This document shows positions 40,225-51,699 of a stretch of 64,000 nt of DNA, piece by piece. Origin of the DNA: Portunus trituberculatus. Its lineage: Eukaryota; Arthropoda; Malacostraca; Decapoda; Portunidae. The notes beneath the pieces were generated by a model. That model did no database searches, was not told the origin of the DNA, and was given only the letters and a program-made list of their open reading frames with translations. The stretch covers positions 14,761,167 through 14,825,166 of the forward strand of contig NC_059302.1 of NCBI RefSeq assembly GCF_017591435.1, read 5' to 3'. Within the stretch, counting starts at the first letter, position 1. Every line of letters starts with the position of its first letter. The position numbers and the translations under genes were made by a program.

Positions 40225-40762
40225 GCTAAGTCTACCATTTGTCGAGTGGTTTAAAGTTACCTACATGTCAACCATGATACCCAGGTTCTGGGTAAAGTCC
40301 GTTCATCCAAAGAATCCAGGCCGAAACTGCTAGTTCGGTTGGCAGCCCTGCCCACCCCCGCTGCCACTGAACCTTCCCGACACTTAAATTTTCTTCAAGT
40401 ACATTTATTTTTCTTCAAGCTATAAACTTGTATATCTATTGAGTTCAGTGAAGAAAAATAAATGTACTTGAAGAAAATTTAAGTGTCGGGAAGGTTTAGT
40501 GGCGGCGGGGTTGGGCAGGGCTGCCAACTGAACTAGCAGTTTCGGCTTGGATTCTTTGGATGAACGGACTAAAGTCACACCAAATATGCACTTGGGTGAT
40601 GATACGGGCCCTAATATGGGTACCACTATAAATAAAATTGCCTGTACCTCTAATGGGCAGAAGCTGAACAGCGCTTCCCATATATACTCTTCAAGTATGC
40701 CTACAGGTGCTACAGGCCATAAAAAAAAAATAAATAAATAAATAAAAAAAAAAAAAAAAATA
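40225..40762 (+). mobile_element. SINE copy S2 interrupted by a foldback element
   Basis: TTTGTCGAGTGGTTTAAAG and ATGATACCCAGGTTCTGGG match the body of the tRNA-headed SINE at 51700-52031, as does the block after 40573 (CTAATATGGGTACCACTATA, GCCTGTACCTCTAATGGGC, AGCGCTTCCCATA). It ends in an A-rich tail with TAAATAAATAAATA at 40722-40762. The tRNA-like head is missing. A 276-base foldback sits inside. Confidence 0.7.
40297..40572. mobile_element. Foldback (long inverted repeat) MITE
   Basis: The left arm begins AGTCCGTTCATCCAAAGAAT and the right arm ends with its complement, ATTCTTTGGATGAACGGACT. The arms are about 120 bases each with few mismatches, around a spacer of about 35 bases (40420-40455). 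It is inserted in a SINE. Short AA/AAAGT flanks could be the target duplication but cannot be separated from the arm ends. Confidence 0.85.
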
Positions 40763-42095
40763 CTAGTATGATGTTTGGTTTAAGGTGGCATGCATAGGGT
40801 GCATTGTCTCTAGAAGGGCAGCTTGCTGGGAGTGAAATTTTCCTTAAATAACAAAGCTGCCAAGTATCATTAAGGTTGGTTGTACAGAGCATTGTGTGTT
40901 GTTGATGGTTTCACATGTGGGGTTTATGTAGGTGAGATTATTAATGTTAATATGAAAGGTGTGAATGGGAGTGTATGTGGGTGCTTAATGTGAGTATGGG
41001 TGATGTATGTTAATATTGTGTGGAGAATGTGGTGGTGTCTCGTGACTGGGGGTAGGTCGCACATGGGTCAAATGAGGTACCAGGGTGGAGGTGAATTCTG
41101 TCCGGCAGGCACGTGTGAATAGTAGTGGACAGCAGGGTCGTCGTTACTGGACCTGTATGAGGGTTTGCTGATGTATGTGCTTTGCGTTGATTTTGTAGTG
41201 AGTTTTGTGTCAGGGTGATGGATATGTAAGATAGAAGAGTTTGTGGATGAAGTGTTGTGTTATTATTACTGTTAATTGGAATGTTGTTTGAGACTGAGCA
41301 TGGGGAGGGAGACCTGGGGATGTATCTCAGTTGTTCTTTGTATGGTGACAAGCCTAAAATCGTAGTGTTAGAACTTCGTCATTTTTAATATTAATAACAA
41401 ACTGTACTTGGGTGTGATCATTTCTTATTCTTTGTTTATGGCTATCGATACCCCTAGCCTTGGCCAAATGAAAGGATAGGTGTAACAATATACTAAAGCT
41501 TAAGCAACAAGAAATTTCAACAAACCACAGCACACGATAACCAAATGTGATGGATAACAAGAGTTCTCCTTTAAGTACAAATTTACTAAATCTATTTAGA
41601 TTAAGTTGTTTTCAATCAAACATATAACAGTGATCTTCAAATTCTCAATTTTTCCCCCTTCTATTTATGGGCACCAGTAGGGGGGGCAAAAAAATTAGCT
41701 GCTGTGGTATCTAATAATCGAATATATTACCTATTTAGTCTATACTTATGTAATCTGTGGGTGAATCAAACTTTACCCACTCCTATCTTCTAACTCCAAA
41801 CTCCTTCCCAACTTCTTACTCCTAAATCAAGCCTACTCCTTCATTAAAACTTGTTATCTACAATCAACCTTTTTCCTCCTCACTCACCTCTCAACTCTTA
41901 TCACTAGAAGAAAAAAAAAAAATTAAGGAACAAATCAAATATATGAGTCTTAATACTAATGAAAATACAAATTTTCCTTCATTTACATTGGAAAGAAACA
42001 GAACACCATTCCCAGAAGTCTGCATTCTCAATTCAACTTTATATTTATTTGTTTTTACCAATATGTCATACTACCTGATTACTAGTCGTACATAC
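40763..42095. other. No gene recognised, downstream of the last visible PRDM exon
   Basis: This stretch follows the donor of the 42096-42267 exon on the minus strand, so it should be intron. I looked for the next PR-domain exon on the minus strand and saw none. The G-rich, TG-rich stretch 40900-41340 and the C-run at 41680 show no motif. Confidence 0.4.
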
Positions 42096-42267
42096 CTTGA
42101 TTGTTGCAAAATATATTTCTCCCTTATACTGAAATGCTACTAAATTTTGGTCTGCTTTCTTTTCTCCTGGCCGCACAAATATCATCCAGTTGCTGAGTTC
42201 CTCTTGCAGAGTATCTAAAAGCAAGCACTCTTCCTCCTTACGTAATATCTTGTATACCACACCAAAT
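42096..42267 (-). CDS. PRDM10/15-like gene, exon with PR-domain core
   Basis: A 172-base exon bounded by an acceptor (TCTCTTCCAG before 42267) and a donor (GTATGTAC after 42096). It enters in phase 2: its first base completes AG|A, Arg, from the previous exon. It encodes FGVVYKILRKEEECLLL, DTLQEELSNWMIFVRPGEKK and ADQNLVAFQYKGEIYFATIK. The S-N-W-M-x-F-V-R-P and Q-N-L-V-A-F-Q blocks are diagnostic for PR/SET domains of PRDM proteins, chromatin and transcription regulators in the nucleus. The closest type by memory is PRDM10/PRDM15, not confirmed by search. The domain's last strand (L-x-V-W-Y-like) should be in the next exon, not found here. The codon pattern is clean, with no stop. Confidence 0.88.
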
Positions 42268-42639
42268 CTGGAAGAGATTAGAAATGACTAACACAGACAC
42301 TGACATATTTTTCAACAATCTAGCAGTTACTATCAAAGAAACATGCCATAAATTTAAGCCTTATGAAGCATTACTAGCAGGTTCTCCATCACAAGTATGC
42401 CAGATATCATGCTGATCTTGCCATAACATGTACTGTCTTAGAGCCAATTGTATACTGTAATCAATATCAGTTTCAATTTATTTTTGTTTTGTTTTTTCCC
42501 CCAGTATAAGAGGGAAGCTGGCAAAAAATAAATAAATAACTGAAGAACTGGTTCCTGAACAGAGCCAAAAGCATAATTCAAAACTGAGAGATAAGAATCT
42601 TGAAACCTTCTCCTTGAATAAGTGGAAAGTGGAAATACT
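42268..42639. other. Intron sequence without recognised features
   Basis: AT-rich intronic DNA of the minus-strand PRDM-like gene between its acceptor and a decayed LINE. Confidence 0.6.
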
Positions 42640-42648
42640 GGAGCCCAG

Positions 42649-42683
<35 letters not shown>

Positions 42684-43330
42684 CTACTGAAGTACTGGAG
42701 TACTGAATACAGTCAAGCGCTAATCAAAAACCTCCCTCTTGAAAGAGTTCAAGTAATAGGAAGATGAAAATACAGAGGCAGGCAGGAAGTTCTAGAGTTT
42801 ACCAGAGAAAGGGATGAATGTCTGAGAATACTGGTTATCTGTCACAGAGGACAACAGGAGGAGGGCAAGCAAACAGTCAGCAAGACCAGAAGAGCAGTTG
42901 GCATGAAAATAGCATTAGAAAATAGCAAGAGATGCAACACTATAGTGATGAGAACAGGCTTAAGACAGTCAGTCAGAGGAGAAGGGTTGATAAGCCAAAA
43001 AGCTTTTGATTCCACTGTCTAAAACAACAGGATAAGTGGAAGCCTCCATACATGTGAAGCATACTCCATACATGGCCAGATAAGGGCCCTGTACATAGTT
43101 AGTAGCTGCATGGGAAAGAAAAAGTGGCAGAGAAGGCTCAAAACACCTAACATCATAGAAGCTGTTTTAGGTAGAGATGAGATGTGAAGTTTCCACTTTA
43201 GATTATAATCAAAGGACACACCAAGAATGTTCAGTGTAGATGAGAGGGACAGTTAAAGAATTACTAAAGGAGATGGGATAACTGTCTAGAAACACGTGTC
43301 AAGTTGAGAGATGGAGGAATTGACTTTAAT
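42640..43330 (-). mobile_element. Jockey-like LINE copy P, 3' fragment
   Basis: The minus strand reads NLKWKLHISSLPKTASMMLG and CMEYASHVWR (43219-43019), then decayed sequence matching the 3' part of LINEs L and M. A run of 33 A at 42649-42681 corresponds to a low-complexity stretch near the 3' end. It lies in the intron of the PRDM-like gene, in sense with it. Confidence 0.8.
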
Positions 43331-43839
43331 TAAAATAACATATACATCAAGACAAGTGTATAGCAAGTATATTAACAAAGATTGAAATAAAATGTAAAGA
43401 ACAAAAGATCTGAACACTACAAATTATATAAAGAAAATTTAAAGTTAAAATTTTTAGATCATTCATACTACATAAACACAAGAAAAATCCTAATGCAGTA
43501 ATCAATGTATTCTTGAAAAAAAAAGTCACATCAATGAGTATTCAGCTTCAAACATACATTAGTATCACTACATAAAGACAATAATAATGATGTTTCCAGT
43601 GCATCAACCAATTTGTTACAAAGATTTCTTACTAATAGAATTTTCTAAACTATTCACAAAGGACAAACAAATGTTTACTTTTACTATGCTGAACTTTCAT
43701 TGAAGTGCAAAAAATATAATCATGGCATTACAGATGTCTGAGGAAACTTATAGTAGCCCCTTTTCTATTCCCTCTTCTTTCTTTATTCTCATTTCATTCC
43801 AAAGCTGAATGTTGTGTCTGTACCAAAACTTGACTTGCT
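43331..43839. other. Intron sequence without recognised features
   Basis: AT-rich, no motif seen on either strand. Confidence 0.5.
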
Positions 43840-46422
43840 CTCATGCTCACTCTCTCGAATCTTCTGAGTTTTCCAGCATCTGGCTTCAATTCAAAAGTCA
43901 CTCTCTAAATAAATTTATCTGTGTTCTCTATCTCTCCCCTAACTCCTGACTAAAAGAAATTATTTGACTATTTAACTTCTAAAGTGGAGCACATTGTCTC
44001 TTCATCCTTTCACAGAGATCTCTATCCTTGGAGATTTAAATGTTCACCACCAGCTTTAGCTTTCCTCTCCCTTCACTGACCATCCTAGTGAACAAGCCTT
44101 CAACTTTGCTATCCTCCATGGCCTAGAGCAGCTGGTGCAACATCCTATTTATATTCCCAACAGTCTTGGAGAAACGACCAACATTCTTGATTTTTCCTTA
44201 CCTCTAATCCTTATATTTAAGCTGTTACCCTATCTTCCCTGGTGGACTCCTCCGATCACAATCTCATATCTGTATCTTGTCTTATTTCTCTAATCCCTCT
44301 TCAGGATCCCCCAAAGCAGAGTTGCCTCAGGCACTTTACCTCTACCAGTAGGTGGGGAAGGCCTAAGGAGGTACTATGCTGATTTTCCCTGGAATGATTA
44401 CTTTTTCCATGTCCGAGACCCATCTCTGTGTGCTGAGCGCAAAACAGAGGTGATAGTGTCTGGCAAGGAGATGTACATTCATCACTCTTTATCTCAACCT
44501 TATCCTTCTAAACCTTGGCAAAACACATCCTGTTCTCATTATATGTGATAGAGAGGTCAGCCTTCCATTATCTCAATCTCATGCACTTTATATTTCTGCC
44601 TGAATCATGCCAAGTCTATTGTTCAAATTGCCAAACATTCTTTCATTAATAGGATATGTCAAAATCTTTCCAACTCAAATTTCATCCTGATTGCACCACT
44701 GCCACCACATGTCTCAAAAGTTGACTCATCTCTCAAATTTTTATTAATAACTCTATTTTGGATGATCTGGGCTTGTTCCTTCCTCTGACTATTTCATGCC
44801 TTCAATTAAAATTCTTTATAACAATGTTTTCCATGCCGTCACTAGTCTAAATCCTCGGAAGGCTTACGGATCTGATGGCGTCCCTCCCATTGTTCTCAAA
44901 AACTATGCTTCCGAGCTTGCACCTTGCCTGGCCAAACTCTTTCAACTCTGTCTATCGACTTCTACCTTTCCTTCTTGCTGGAAGTTTGCCTACCTTCAGG
45001 ATGTTCCTAAGAAGGGTGACCGTTCTAATCCCTCAAACTACCACTCTTTAGCTTTAATCTCATTTGTCTGAAGTGTTTTAATCTATCCTCAATAGGAAGA
45101 TTCTTCAACATGTCACTTCACAATCTTCTATCTGATTGCCAGTATGGTTTCCATCAAGGCTGCTTTACCCAGGTTCTAGGTGAAGGTGTTATTATTGCTT
45201 TACACCAAAGATGCACTTGGCTGGTGATATGGGCCGTAATATGGGTAACACTATAAATAAAATTGCCTGTGCCACTAATGAGTGGAAGCTGGATAGCGCT
45301 TCTCATACTCTGCAAGTATACCTACAGACACTATAGGCTCAAAAGAAAAAAAAAAGAAAAGAAAAGAAAAAAAAAATCCTTTCCAGTCGTTCTATTACTG
45401 CTGTGGTAAATGGCCACTATCATTCTCCTAAATCTACTAACTGTGGTGCTCCTCATGGTTCTATCGTGTCACCCACTCTCTTCCTATTATTCATTAATGA
45501 TTTTAATGAAACTTCTTGTTCTATCCACCTTTCGGCATCTTTTCAGAAATAACTAATCCTTCAGAAAGTTAAGAGTTCTTGCAGGGAAACCATAGAACAC
45601 CTGACTTCTGATCTTTCTAACATTGCTGATTGGGGTAAAGAAAACTTAGTGCTGTTCAATACCTCAAAAACTCAATTCCTCTATCTATCAACTCAACACA
45701 ACCTTTCAGACAACTATCCCCTCTTCTTCAATGACACTTGGCCGTCCTCCCTGGGTTTGTCCTTTAATCATAATCTAAACTGGAAACTACAAATCTCATT
45801 TGCTAAAAAAAGCTTCTATGAAGTTAAACGTTCTGAGCCATCTCTGCCAGTTTTTCTCGCCCCTCCAACTGCTAACTATGTACAAGGGCTTATCTGCCCA
45901 TGAATGGATAACTCTTTTATATGTTTGGGTGATTCCACTCATAGTGTTTTATTAGATAGGGTGGAATCAAAAGCTTTTCATCTCATCAACTTCCCACCTC
46001 TCACTGACTGTCTTCAGCCTCTTTCTCACCACAGTAATGTTTAATCTCTTGCTATCTTCTACCACTATTTTCATGCTAACTGCTCTTCTGATCTTGCTAA
46101 ATGCATGCCTCACCTCCTGCAACCCTGCTGCACAAAACTTTCTTCTTCCTTTCACCCCTGTTCTGTCCAACTCTCTGATGCAAGAGCTAATCAGTACTCT
46201 CGATCATTCATATCTCTGGTAAAATCTGGAACTCCTTGCCTGTTTCTCTATTTTCAACTTCATATGACTTGACTTCATTTAAGAGAGATGTTTCAAAACA
46301 TTTATCCCTTTCTTTTGGCTAACTCTACAGACCTTTAAGGAAACTGGCAATTAAGTGGGCCTCTTTTTTTTTTTTTTTTTGTTGCCCTTGGCTACTTTTC
46401 TCCTCTCACATAAAAAAAAGAG
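43840..46422 (+). mobile_element. Jockey-like LINE copy Q, decayed, antisense to host gene
   Basis: Endonuclease remnants around 44000-44250 (ILGDLNVHHQ, LEQLVQHPIY) and the RT start at 44796-45071 (NPRKAYGSDGVPPIVLKNYA, PKKGDRSNPSNY) are followed by a SINE insertion (45165-45378). The RT resumes at SRSITAVVNGHYHSPK and continues with the C-terminal part at 45649-46230 (TQFLYLSTQHNLSDNYPLFF, NWKLQIS). The 3' end is CCCTTGGCTAC-type sequence before 46422. Many stops. It fills much of the 4.2-kb intron between two PR-domain exons. Confidence 0.82.
45165..45378 (+). mobile_element. SINE copy S3, 5'-truncated, inside LINE Q
   Basis: From CCCAGGTTCTAGGTG to an A-rich tail (45346-45377). The body shares GGGTAACACTATAAATAAAA, TTGCCTGTGCCACTAATG and ATAGCGCTTC with S1 and S2. 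The flanking LINE sequence is also partly deleted, so a clean target duplication is not visible. Confidence 0.75.
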
Positions 46423-46452
46423 ATTATACTTTAAGAAAATTTTTATAACTAC

Positions 46453-46564
46453 CTTTCTTTGATCTTTTCTTCAACTGCTGCTTGTTGGCTACCTGTAGGA
46501 ATTCTCTTGGCCTGAAGTGGACCAAACTGAAGTCGCTTGCTTAGTGATGTCTTGGCAAAAACAC
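46453..46564 (-). CDS. PRDM10/15-like gene, exon with PR-domain start
   Basis: A 112-base exon with acceptor (ATTTTTGCAG before 46564) and donor (GTAGTTAT after 46453). Its first two bases GT join the final G of the upstream exon to make Gly, and its last two bases AG join the next exon's A to make Arg. It encodes VFAKTSLSKRLQFGPLQAKR and IPTGSQQAAVEEKIKE. G-V-F-A-K-T and Q-F-G-P are typical of the beginning of PR/SET domains. Both neighbouring junctions keep the frame open. Introns on either side are filled with repeats. Confidence 0.87.
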
Positions 46565-46652
46565 CTGCAAAAATTCTCACACACTAAGAACTCAAAGAGA
46601 CTTATGAACAAGAATAAATATCATAATAAACACTGTTCCTTTATCCTGTTCT

Positions 46653-47695
46653 TTAACCCCTTCTTTACCACAAAAGACTCTTTTGTGGTATGTGCGTACC
46701 ACATGGGGAAGTAACCTCATGGTACCGTGCATTACAGCCATGGTACATGCATACCACATTAATGTGTATCACCACACCCCAAGTGCAATCTTTGGCTTTT
46801 CCAGGCCCCACGTGGTGACAATTTACTGCCCAAACAAAAATAAACACTTGAGGCATTATTTTTAACCTCCCATGCATCACAAGATCACCCTGCCATTAGC
46901 CGATCAATATCAGGATTCTTATTTCATGCAGAAACTAAAGACAATCATTACTCTTTTTGATTGAAAGTATGAATATTATTCCCACAGTTCACCAAAGAAC
47001 ACCAGTTCTCTATTGTCCGCCTTGGAGAGACTTATATTACCCTTCTAGACAGAAATAATTGTGTCTGCTTCCTCATGTAACTGTGGTGATAACTATGGGA
47101 AAGATAGTGAGGATATACTGGAAGATTCTCCAGATCATTATGATTTAGATTATGACCTTGGGAAAGAGAAAGAAGACAATGAAACTAACAGTATTATTAG
47201 TGTAGAAAAACTTTTGGCATGTGAGTGAGCAATCTGGTGATGATTCTGCCTCAGTGCCACTAGGCCCCAGTGCATCAAGTTTCACTCTCTTATCTGATCC
47301 ATTTACTGATAAGTCAACAGATGTGCTCTCTTCCTTGAAACAGGAATTTATTGATGTGCATCCTGGGATTATTGCACACCATGGAAGCGCTCCTTCATTG
47401 TTTAAGTTTTTTGGGGGGACATTGTCATTGTTTAGTCACTGAGCGTGAGGTGCACAGACACACAAGTAAGGGCATTGCTTTATGGCGGGGGGAATACTTT
47501 GTCAATATCAGCATGTGGTTGCTGTAAGGAAGCAGTTAACACACTCAGTAAAAGAAGTTCAAGATTCAAAACATTCATAATAATAATAGCTGCATACAGC
47601 AATCAATCACAAAGAATACTTGAGTTCTCTTCCAATTATAAAATTATAAAAATAAACACAAATCTGGAAAACACTGAGTGTACTTAAAGGGATTT
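46653..47695 (+). mobile_element. Possible piggyBac-like relic
   Basis: TTAA at 46653-46656 is followed by CCCCTTCTTTACC, the same style as the two TTAA-linked elements at 30537 and 31747. Further on, an acidic stretch (SEDILEDSPDHYDLDYDLGK, about 47105-47170) and the frame 47221-47442 (FIDVHPGIIAHHGSAPSLFK) recall a piggyBac transposase N-terminus. No right terminal repeat was found. It could equally be unrelated decayed DNA. Confidence 0.35.
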
Positions 47696-47810
47696 TAGCC
47701 TTTCCTTCTTTTCTTTGAGCCACAGGTTAAAACATTCTTTATACAAATGTCAAGTAAAATCAAGATCATCAATCCAGATATAGGTCCTTCTGTAGTTTTT
47801 ATTTATAATA

Positions 47811-48120
47811 CAGTGGTACTTCGACATACGATCACCCTAACATACAATTTTTTTTATATACGACGAAAAATTTTATATAATTTACGCCTTGAAATACAAC
47901 GATATTTTTAAGATACGATTAGCCATCGTTAGGTGTTGCAGCGATTGCTTGGCTACCAGCGTCCACCCGAACATTCAGCCCGCGTTGTGTATCGTTGTTC
48001 ATCCTTCCTGCATGTATGTGTCTGTGCTCCTCGGCAGTGTGTATTTCTTAATAGGTTTTGTGAAGTTTGGCAAGAAACACACAAAATAGTCTGTATTCAC
48101 ATACTGATTACACTTAGAAA
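47811..48120. mobile_element. Left end of a mariner-like MITE
   Basis: It starts CAGTGGTACTTCGACATACG after TA and resembles the complete element at 52747-53506. The right end is not visible, perhaps lost to the hairpin that follows. Confidence 0.45.
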
Positions 48121-48238
48121 TTCAATAAACAAGTGAGTACAAATGGTTTTCTGCCCACAAGCAACTCTTCCTCTGCAATGCAAAAAAACAGAAATCCCTA
48201 GATGTCATGGTTACCAAAATATCACAGGTTGAATGAGG

Positions 48239-49255
48239 TATACCTTGTTTACTTAACCTATATTCCTGGCACCGAGGCGGGTTTAAAAGCTGGGCACTGA
48301 TTGGCTGCACCCCTCTCTCTCGCTAGCACCCACGGAGAGGCTGTGTCTCGTATGTCCATTGTCCAGTGAGAAATGTTTTTATTTTATATGCTATAACTCA
48401 CTTCATATAAGGGATAGCAAGATTTGGTTAACACCATAAGACTCAGCAGTGACTGTACAATCAAGATGTATTGTAGAAAATTAACAAAAGAAAAAAGATA
48501 ATGGTATTATGACAAGTTGAACTACGACGATTTCATAAAAATTTTTATATCCTGTTATGTTTTGCTCATTATTTTCAAAGGATGTTCATTGAATGCTGAA
48601 ATATATTATTGCATCATATAGGAAAAACTCTCATGAACATGATAGTGTTATCAGAATGCAGGTAAACCTCCACTTAATGAAAACACATAGTCATTTGTAG
48701 TCACATGTTACTCGCCGCGGCTTGCGGTGAGCCGCTCTGTGGTAGTGTTGGTGGTGGTGGAGCGGCTCGCCGTAAGCCGCGGCGAGTAACATGTGGCTAC
48801 AAATGACAATGTGTTTTCATTAAGTGGAGGTTTACCTGCATTCTGATAACACTATCATGTTCATGAGAGTTTTTCCTATATGATGCAATAATATATTTCA
48901 GCATTCAATGAACATCCTTTGAAAATAATGAGCAAAACATAACAGGATATAAAAATTTTTATGAAATCGTCGTAGTTCAACTTGTCATAATACCATTATC
49001 TTTTTTCTTTTGTTAATTTTCTACAATACATCTTGATTGTACAGTCACTGCTGAGTCTTATGATGTTAATTAACCAAATCTGGCTATCCCTTATATGAAC
49101 TGAGTTATAGCATATAAAATAAAAACATTTCTCACTGGACATATGAGACACAGCCTCTCCGTGGGTGCTGGCGAGAGAGAGGGGTGCAGCCAATCAGCGC
49201 CCAGCTTTTAAACCCGCCTCAGCGCCAGGAATATAGGTTAAGTAAACAAGGTATA
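48239..49255. repeat. 1-kb near-perfect inverted repeat (hairpin)
   Basis: The left arm runs from 48239 to 48737 and the right arm from 48760 to 49255, around a 22-base spacer (48738-48759). The arms start TATACCTTGTTTACTTAACC, with its complement at the far end, and meet at GAGCCGCTC/GAGCGGCTC. They differ by only a few bases and small indels. At the centre, CAGGTAAACCTCCACTTAAT and its complement (about 48659 and 48838) look like Tigger-style ends, so a 180-base MITE may form the tip. It lies in the large intron of the PRDM-like gene. Transcripts across it would fold into long double-stranded RNA. Confidence 0.9.
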
Positions 49256-49333
49256 GTATAATCAGTTTACATGGTCTTGCATCCGATTGGGTTCAGCGGC
49301 CTTGGCTAGAGCACAAGAAAACAGGCCCCTTGT

Positions 49334-49339
<6 letters not shown>

Positions 49340-49392
<53 letters not shown>
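49340..49392. repeat. (CT)n microsatellite
   Basis: A CT array in the intron of the PRDM-like gene. Confidence 0.95.
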
Positions 49393-49397
<5 letters not shown>

Positions 49398-50149
49398 CTG
49401 TTCTGATACCACTCTCATTCAAAAGTTGTCTCCCCGTAACATGGCGAGAGACCCAAGGTATAGAAGTAAGGTGTGCAGGAGAGATGGCAGAATCAGACAC
49501 AATGAAATCACTGTCAATCGCTCCTACCATTTATCATTGGTGACACAGTGACATAGAGCATATGTTTACTCCTGATGAGTGTTGCCAGCTCACAAGCAAA
49601 GTGTATATGAATACTAAGATATGATATCCTTTATAGAAGGCAATAGAGGAGTGGAAACAAATATCATGGGGAAAGACAACACGCAGGTTAAAAGGGTCAC
49701 AAAAAGAAGAAGAAGCATCCGTGTCGCCGCGAGTCTCCCGCTTCGTCTGTGGCTGATCTCATCTCTGCTTTATTTTTTGGTATTCCATGTAAGATTTCAC
49801 TTTATGCATTACAAAACAATCCTTTCTTGGTGGCAAGGTTTGTAAAAAGCTAATAGAAATGTTGTTTTGTGAACATAAATGCGAGAATGTGAGAGAATTT
49901 GTACGTAGCTCCTCTAACTTCCAATGACTCATATGACATCATAAAAGTAGTGGTACACCGGTGGCCCAATATGCTGCCAAACGTATATATAATTCTTTTT
50001 TTTAACCCATGTGGTATGTTGGGGTCCAGCCCGGAACACATCCCCCCCTATTTCCATTGTTTCCTATGGGGAAATTACGTCCGCTTAACAAATTTTCACT
50101 CTACTAACAGCTTTGACACCCCCTATCCTGTTCATTAAGTGGAGTATTA

Positions 50150-50151
<2 letters not shown>
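49393..50151. other. Intron sequence without recognised features
   Basis: Non-coding on inspection. A MITE right end may lie near 50075-50150 (CCGCTTAACAAATTTTCAC, then TTAAGTGGAGTATTACTG before the TA array), but no left partner was identified. Confidence 0.4.
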
Positions 50152-50222
<71 letters not shown>

Positions 50223-50234
50223 TACATATATATA
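50152..50234. repeat. (TA)n microsatellite
   Basis: A TA-rich array ending in the TA that abuts the left terminal repeat of the Tc1 element. Confidence 0.95.
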
Positions 50235-51627
50235 CAGTACCGGTCATTGCATTATGCGGCAAAACATCGGCAGACGGCGCGGCTGCGGTATTCATTTTAG
50301 TCCCTATAATTTATGACTCGTTATATCTGGGTCGTGTATTCTACGTCTGGCAGGTGAAATGTGACAGGCGGGTGATGTGCTGGGCGTCTGTCAAGGGTCA
50401 CTTGATCAGTGACATAATCAAGCAGTGATTACACGCTACTTTGCTTCTCACTCTGGCCACGCTCTTTCTTCATTTTACTTCCCTGTTTTGAGATTTGGTC
50501 TCATTATGGGAAGGAGAAAGGACTTGTCCACAGAGGATATTGCATAAATCATCAATCTGTACAAGGTAAAGACTCCAACAAAGGATATTGCAAAAATTGT
50601 AGGTGTGAGTGAAAGAACAGTGCAAGCGTGGACCAAGCGGTTTCAGGACGCTGGGCAGCTTGTCACACCGCACCACAAAGGACGTCCCGGGAAAGCCCGT
50701 AAAACCTCACATCGTTCTTTGGCCATCCTCAAGCGTGAAGTTATTACAAATCCACGTATGACTGCATGCATGTTAAAGGAACAAAACCCTCATCTGTTGA
50801 ATAATGTGTCAGTTAGGACAGTGTGTCGCCGCCTGCATGATGACCTTGACTTCCGCAGCCACCGCCCAGTCAAGAAACCGCTCCTCACCCCTACACAACA
50901 GGCGCGTAGGGTCGCTTTTGCTAAAAAATATAGTGAGTGGGATGCGGCAAGGTGGCGACACGTGCTTTGGAGTGACGAATCCATCTTCAGAGTGACTGAC
51001 AACGCTCGAGGCAACGTTTATCGGCGTCCGGGAAGTGATCGGCTTGACCCTAAATTTTCTTACTGCACAGTAAAGCATCCTGAATCTTTAATGGTGTGGG
51101 GATGCTTCACATTCTTTAACATTGGTGAGTTGGTGGTGCTTCCCCATGATGAAATGATGAATCAAAATAGCTATCTGGAGTTACTTTCTGATTATTTGCC
51201 CAGCTGTTTTGAAAAGTGCAGTGCTGAGGTATTTCAGCAGGATGGCGTGCCATGTCACACTGCTAAGTCAGTGACACAGTGGCTCAGTGATTGTGAAGTG
51301 AACTTCATAAGTGACTGGCCAAGCAACTCACCCAACTTGAGCCCCATAGAAAACCTCTGGTCTATCATTAAGCGCCGTCTGCAGGGGAAAGACACCAGTA
51401 CCCTCACCAAGCTAGAAACTGCCATAAAGGAGGAATGGCTCAATTTTGACCACACCATCCTTGAAAATCTTGCTAATTCACTGCCTTCACGCTTAAAAGA
51501 ATGTATTAGGAGGAAGGGAAAGCCCATCGACTATTAAGCGATGGTAAGTACTGATTTGACTTTATTTTTCAATATTATTCACACTGTTTATCAACAGAGT
51601 CGGCGCCACATAATGCAATGACCGGCA

Positions 51628-51630
<3 letters not shown>
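50235..51630 (+). mobile_element. Full-length Tc1-type transposon
   Basis: 1,396 bases. The terminal inverted repeats are CAGTACCGGTCATTGCAT... on the left and, reversed, CAGTGCCGGTCATTGCAT... on the right. They match at 24 of the first 26 positions. TA flanks both ends within (TA)n arrays. It carries one transposase gene with a single stop. It is the least decayed element in the window and is probably a recent arrival in this intron of the PRDM-like gene. Confidence 0.93.
50506..51537 (+). pseudogene. Tc1-type transposase (DD35E) with one nonsense codon
   Basis: 344 codons from ATG at 50506 (MGRRKDLSTEDIA), with TAA as codon 14 (50545-50547), then open to 51535. Residues about 15-60 form a paired-type helix-turn-helix (DIAKIVGVSERTVQAWTKRF), followed by a GRP-type linker (KGRPGKARK) and a second HTH (MLKEQNPHLLNNVSVRTVCR). 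The catalytic triad is complete: WSDES, QQDGVPCHT and SPIENLW. Thirty-five residues separate the second Asp from the Glu, against 34 in classic Tc1. Such DD35E members have been reported as a separate Tc1/mariner group. Translation could restart at a downstream Met only without the first HTH. The protein would cut and paste elements sharing these terminal repeats. Confidence 0.9.

Positions 51631-51695
<65 letters not shown>
51631..51695. repeat. (TA)n microsatellite
   Basis: A TA array between the right end of the Tc1 element and the 3' tail of a SINE. Confidence 0.95.
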
Positions 51696-51698
<3 letters not shown>

Positions 51699-51699
51699 C

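Noticed and set aside
40763..42095. Next PR-domain exon of the PRDM-like gene
   Set aside because: I searched the minus strand for an acceptor followed by a phase-0 frame ending the PR domain and saw none.
47889..48136. Overlapping small frames near 47900-48130
   Set aside because: They lie in MITE-like sequence and show no protein motif.
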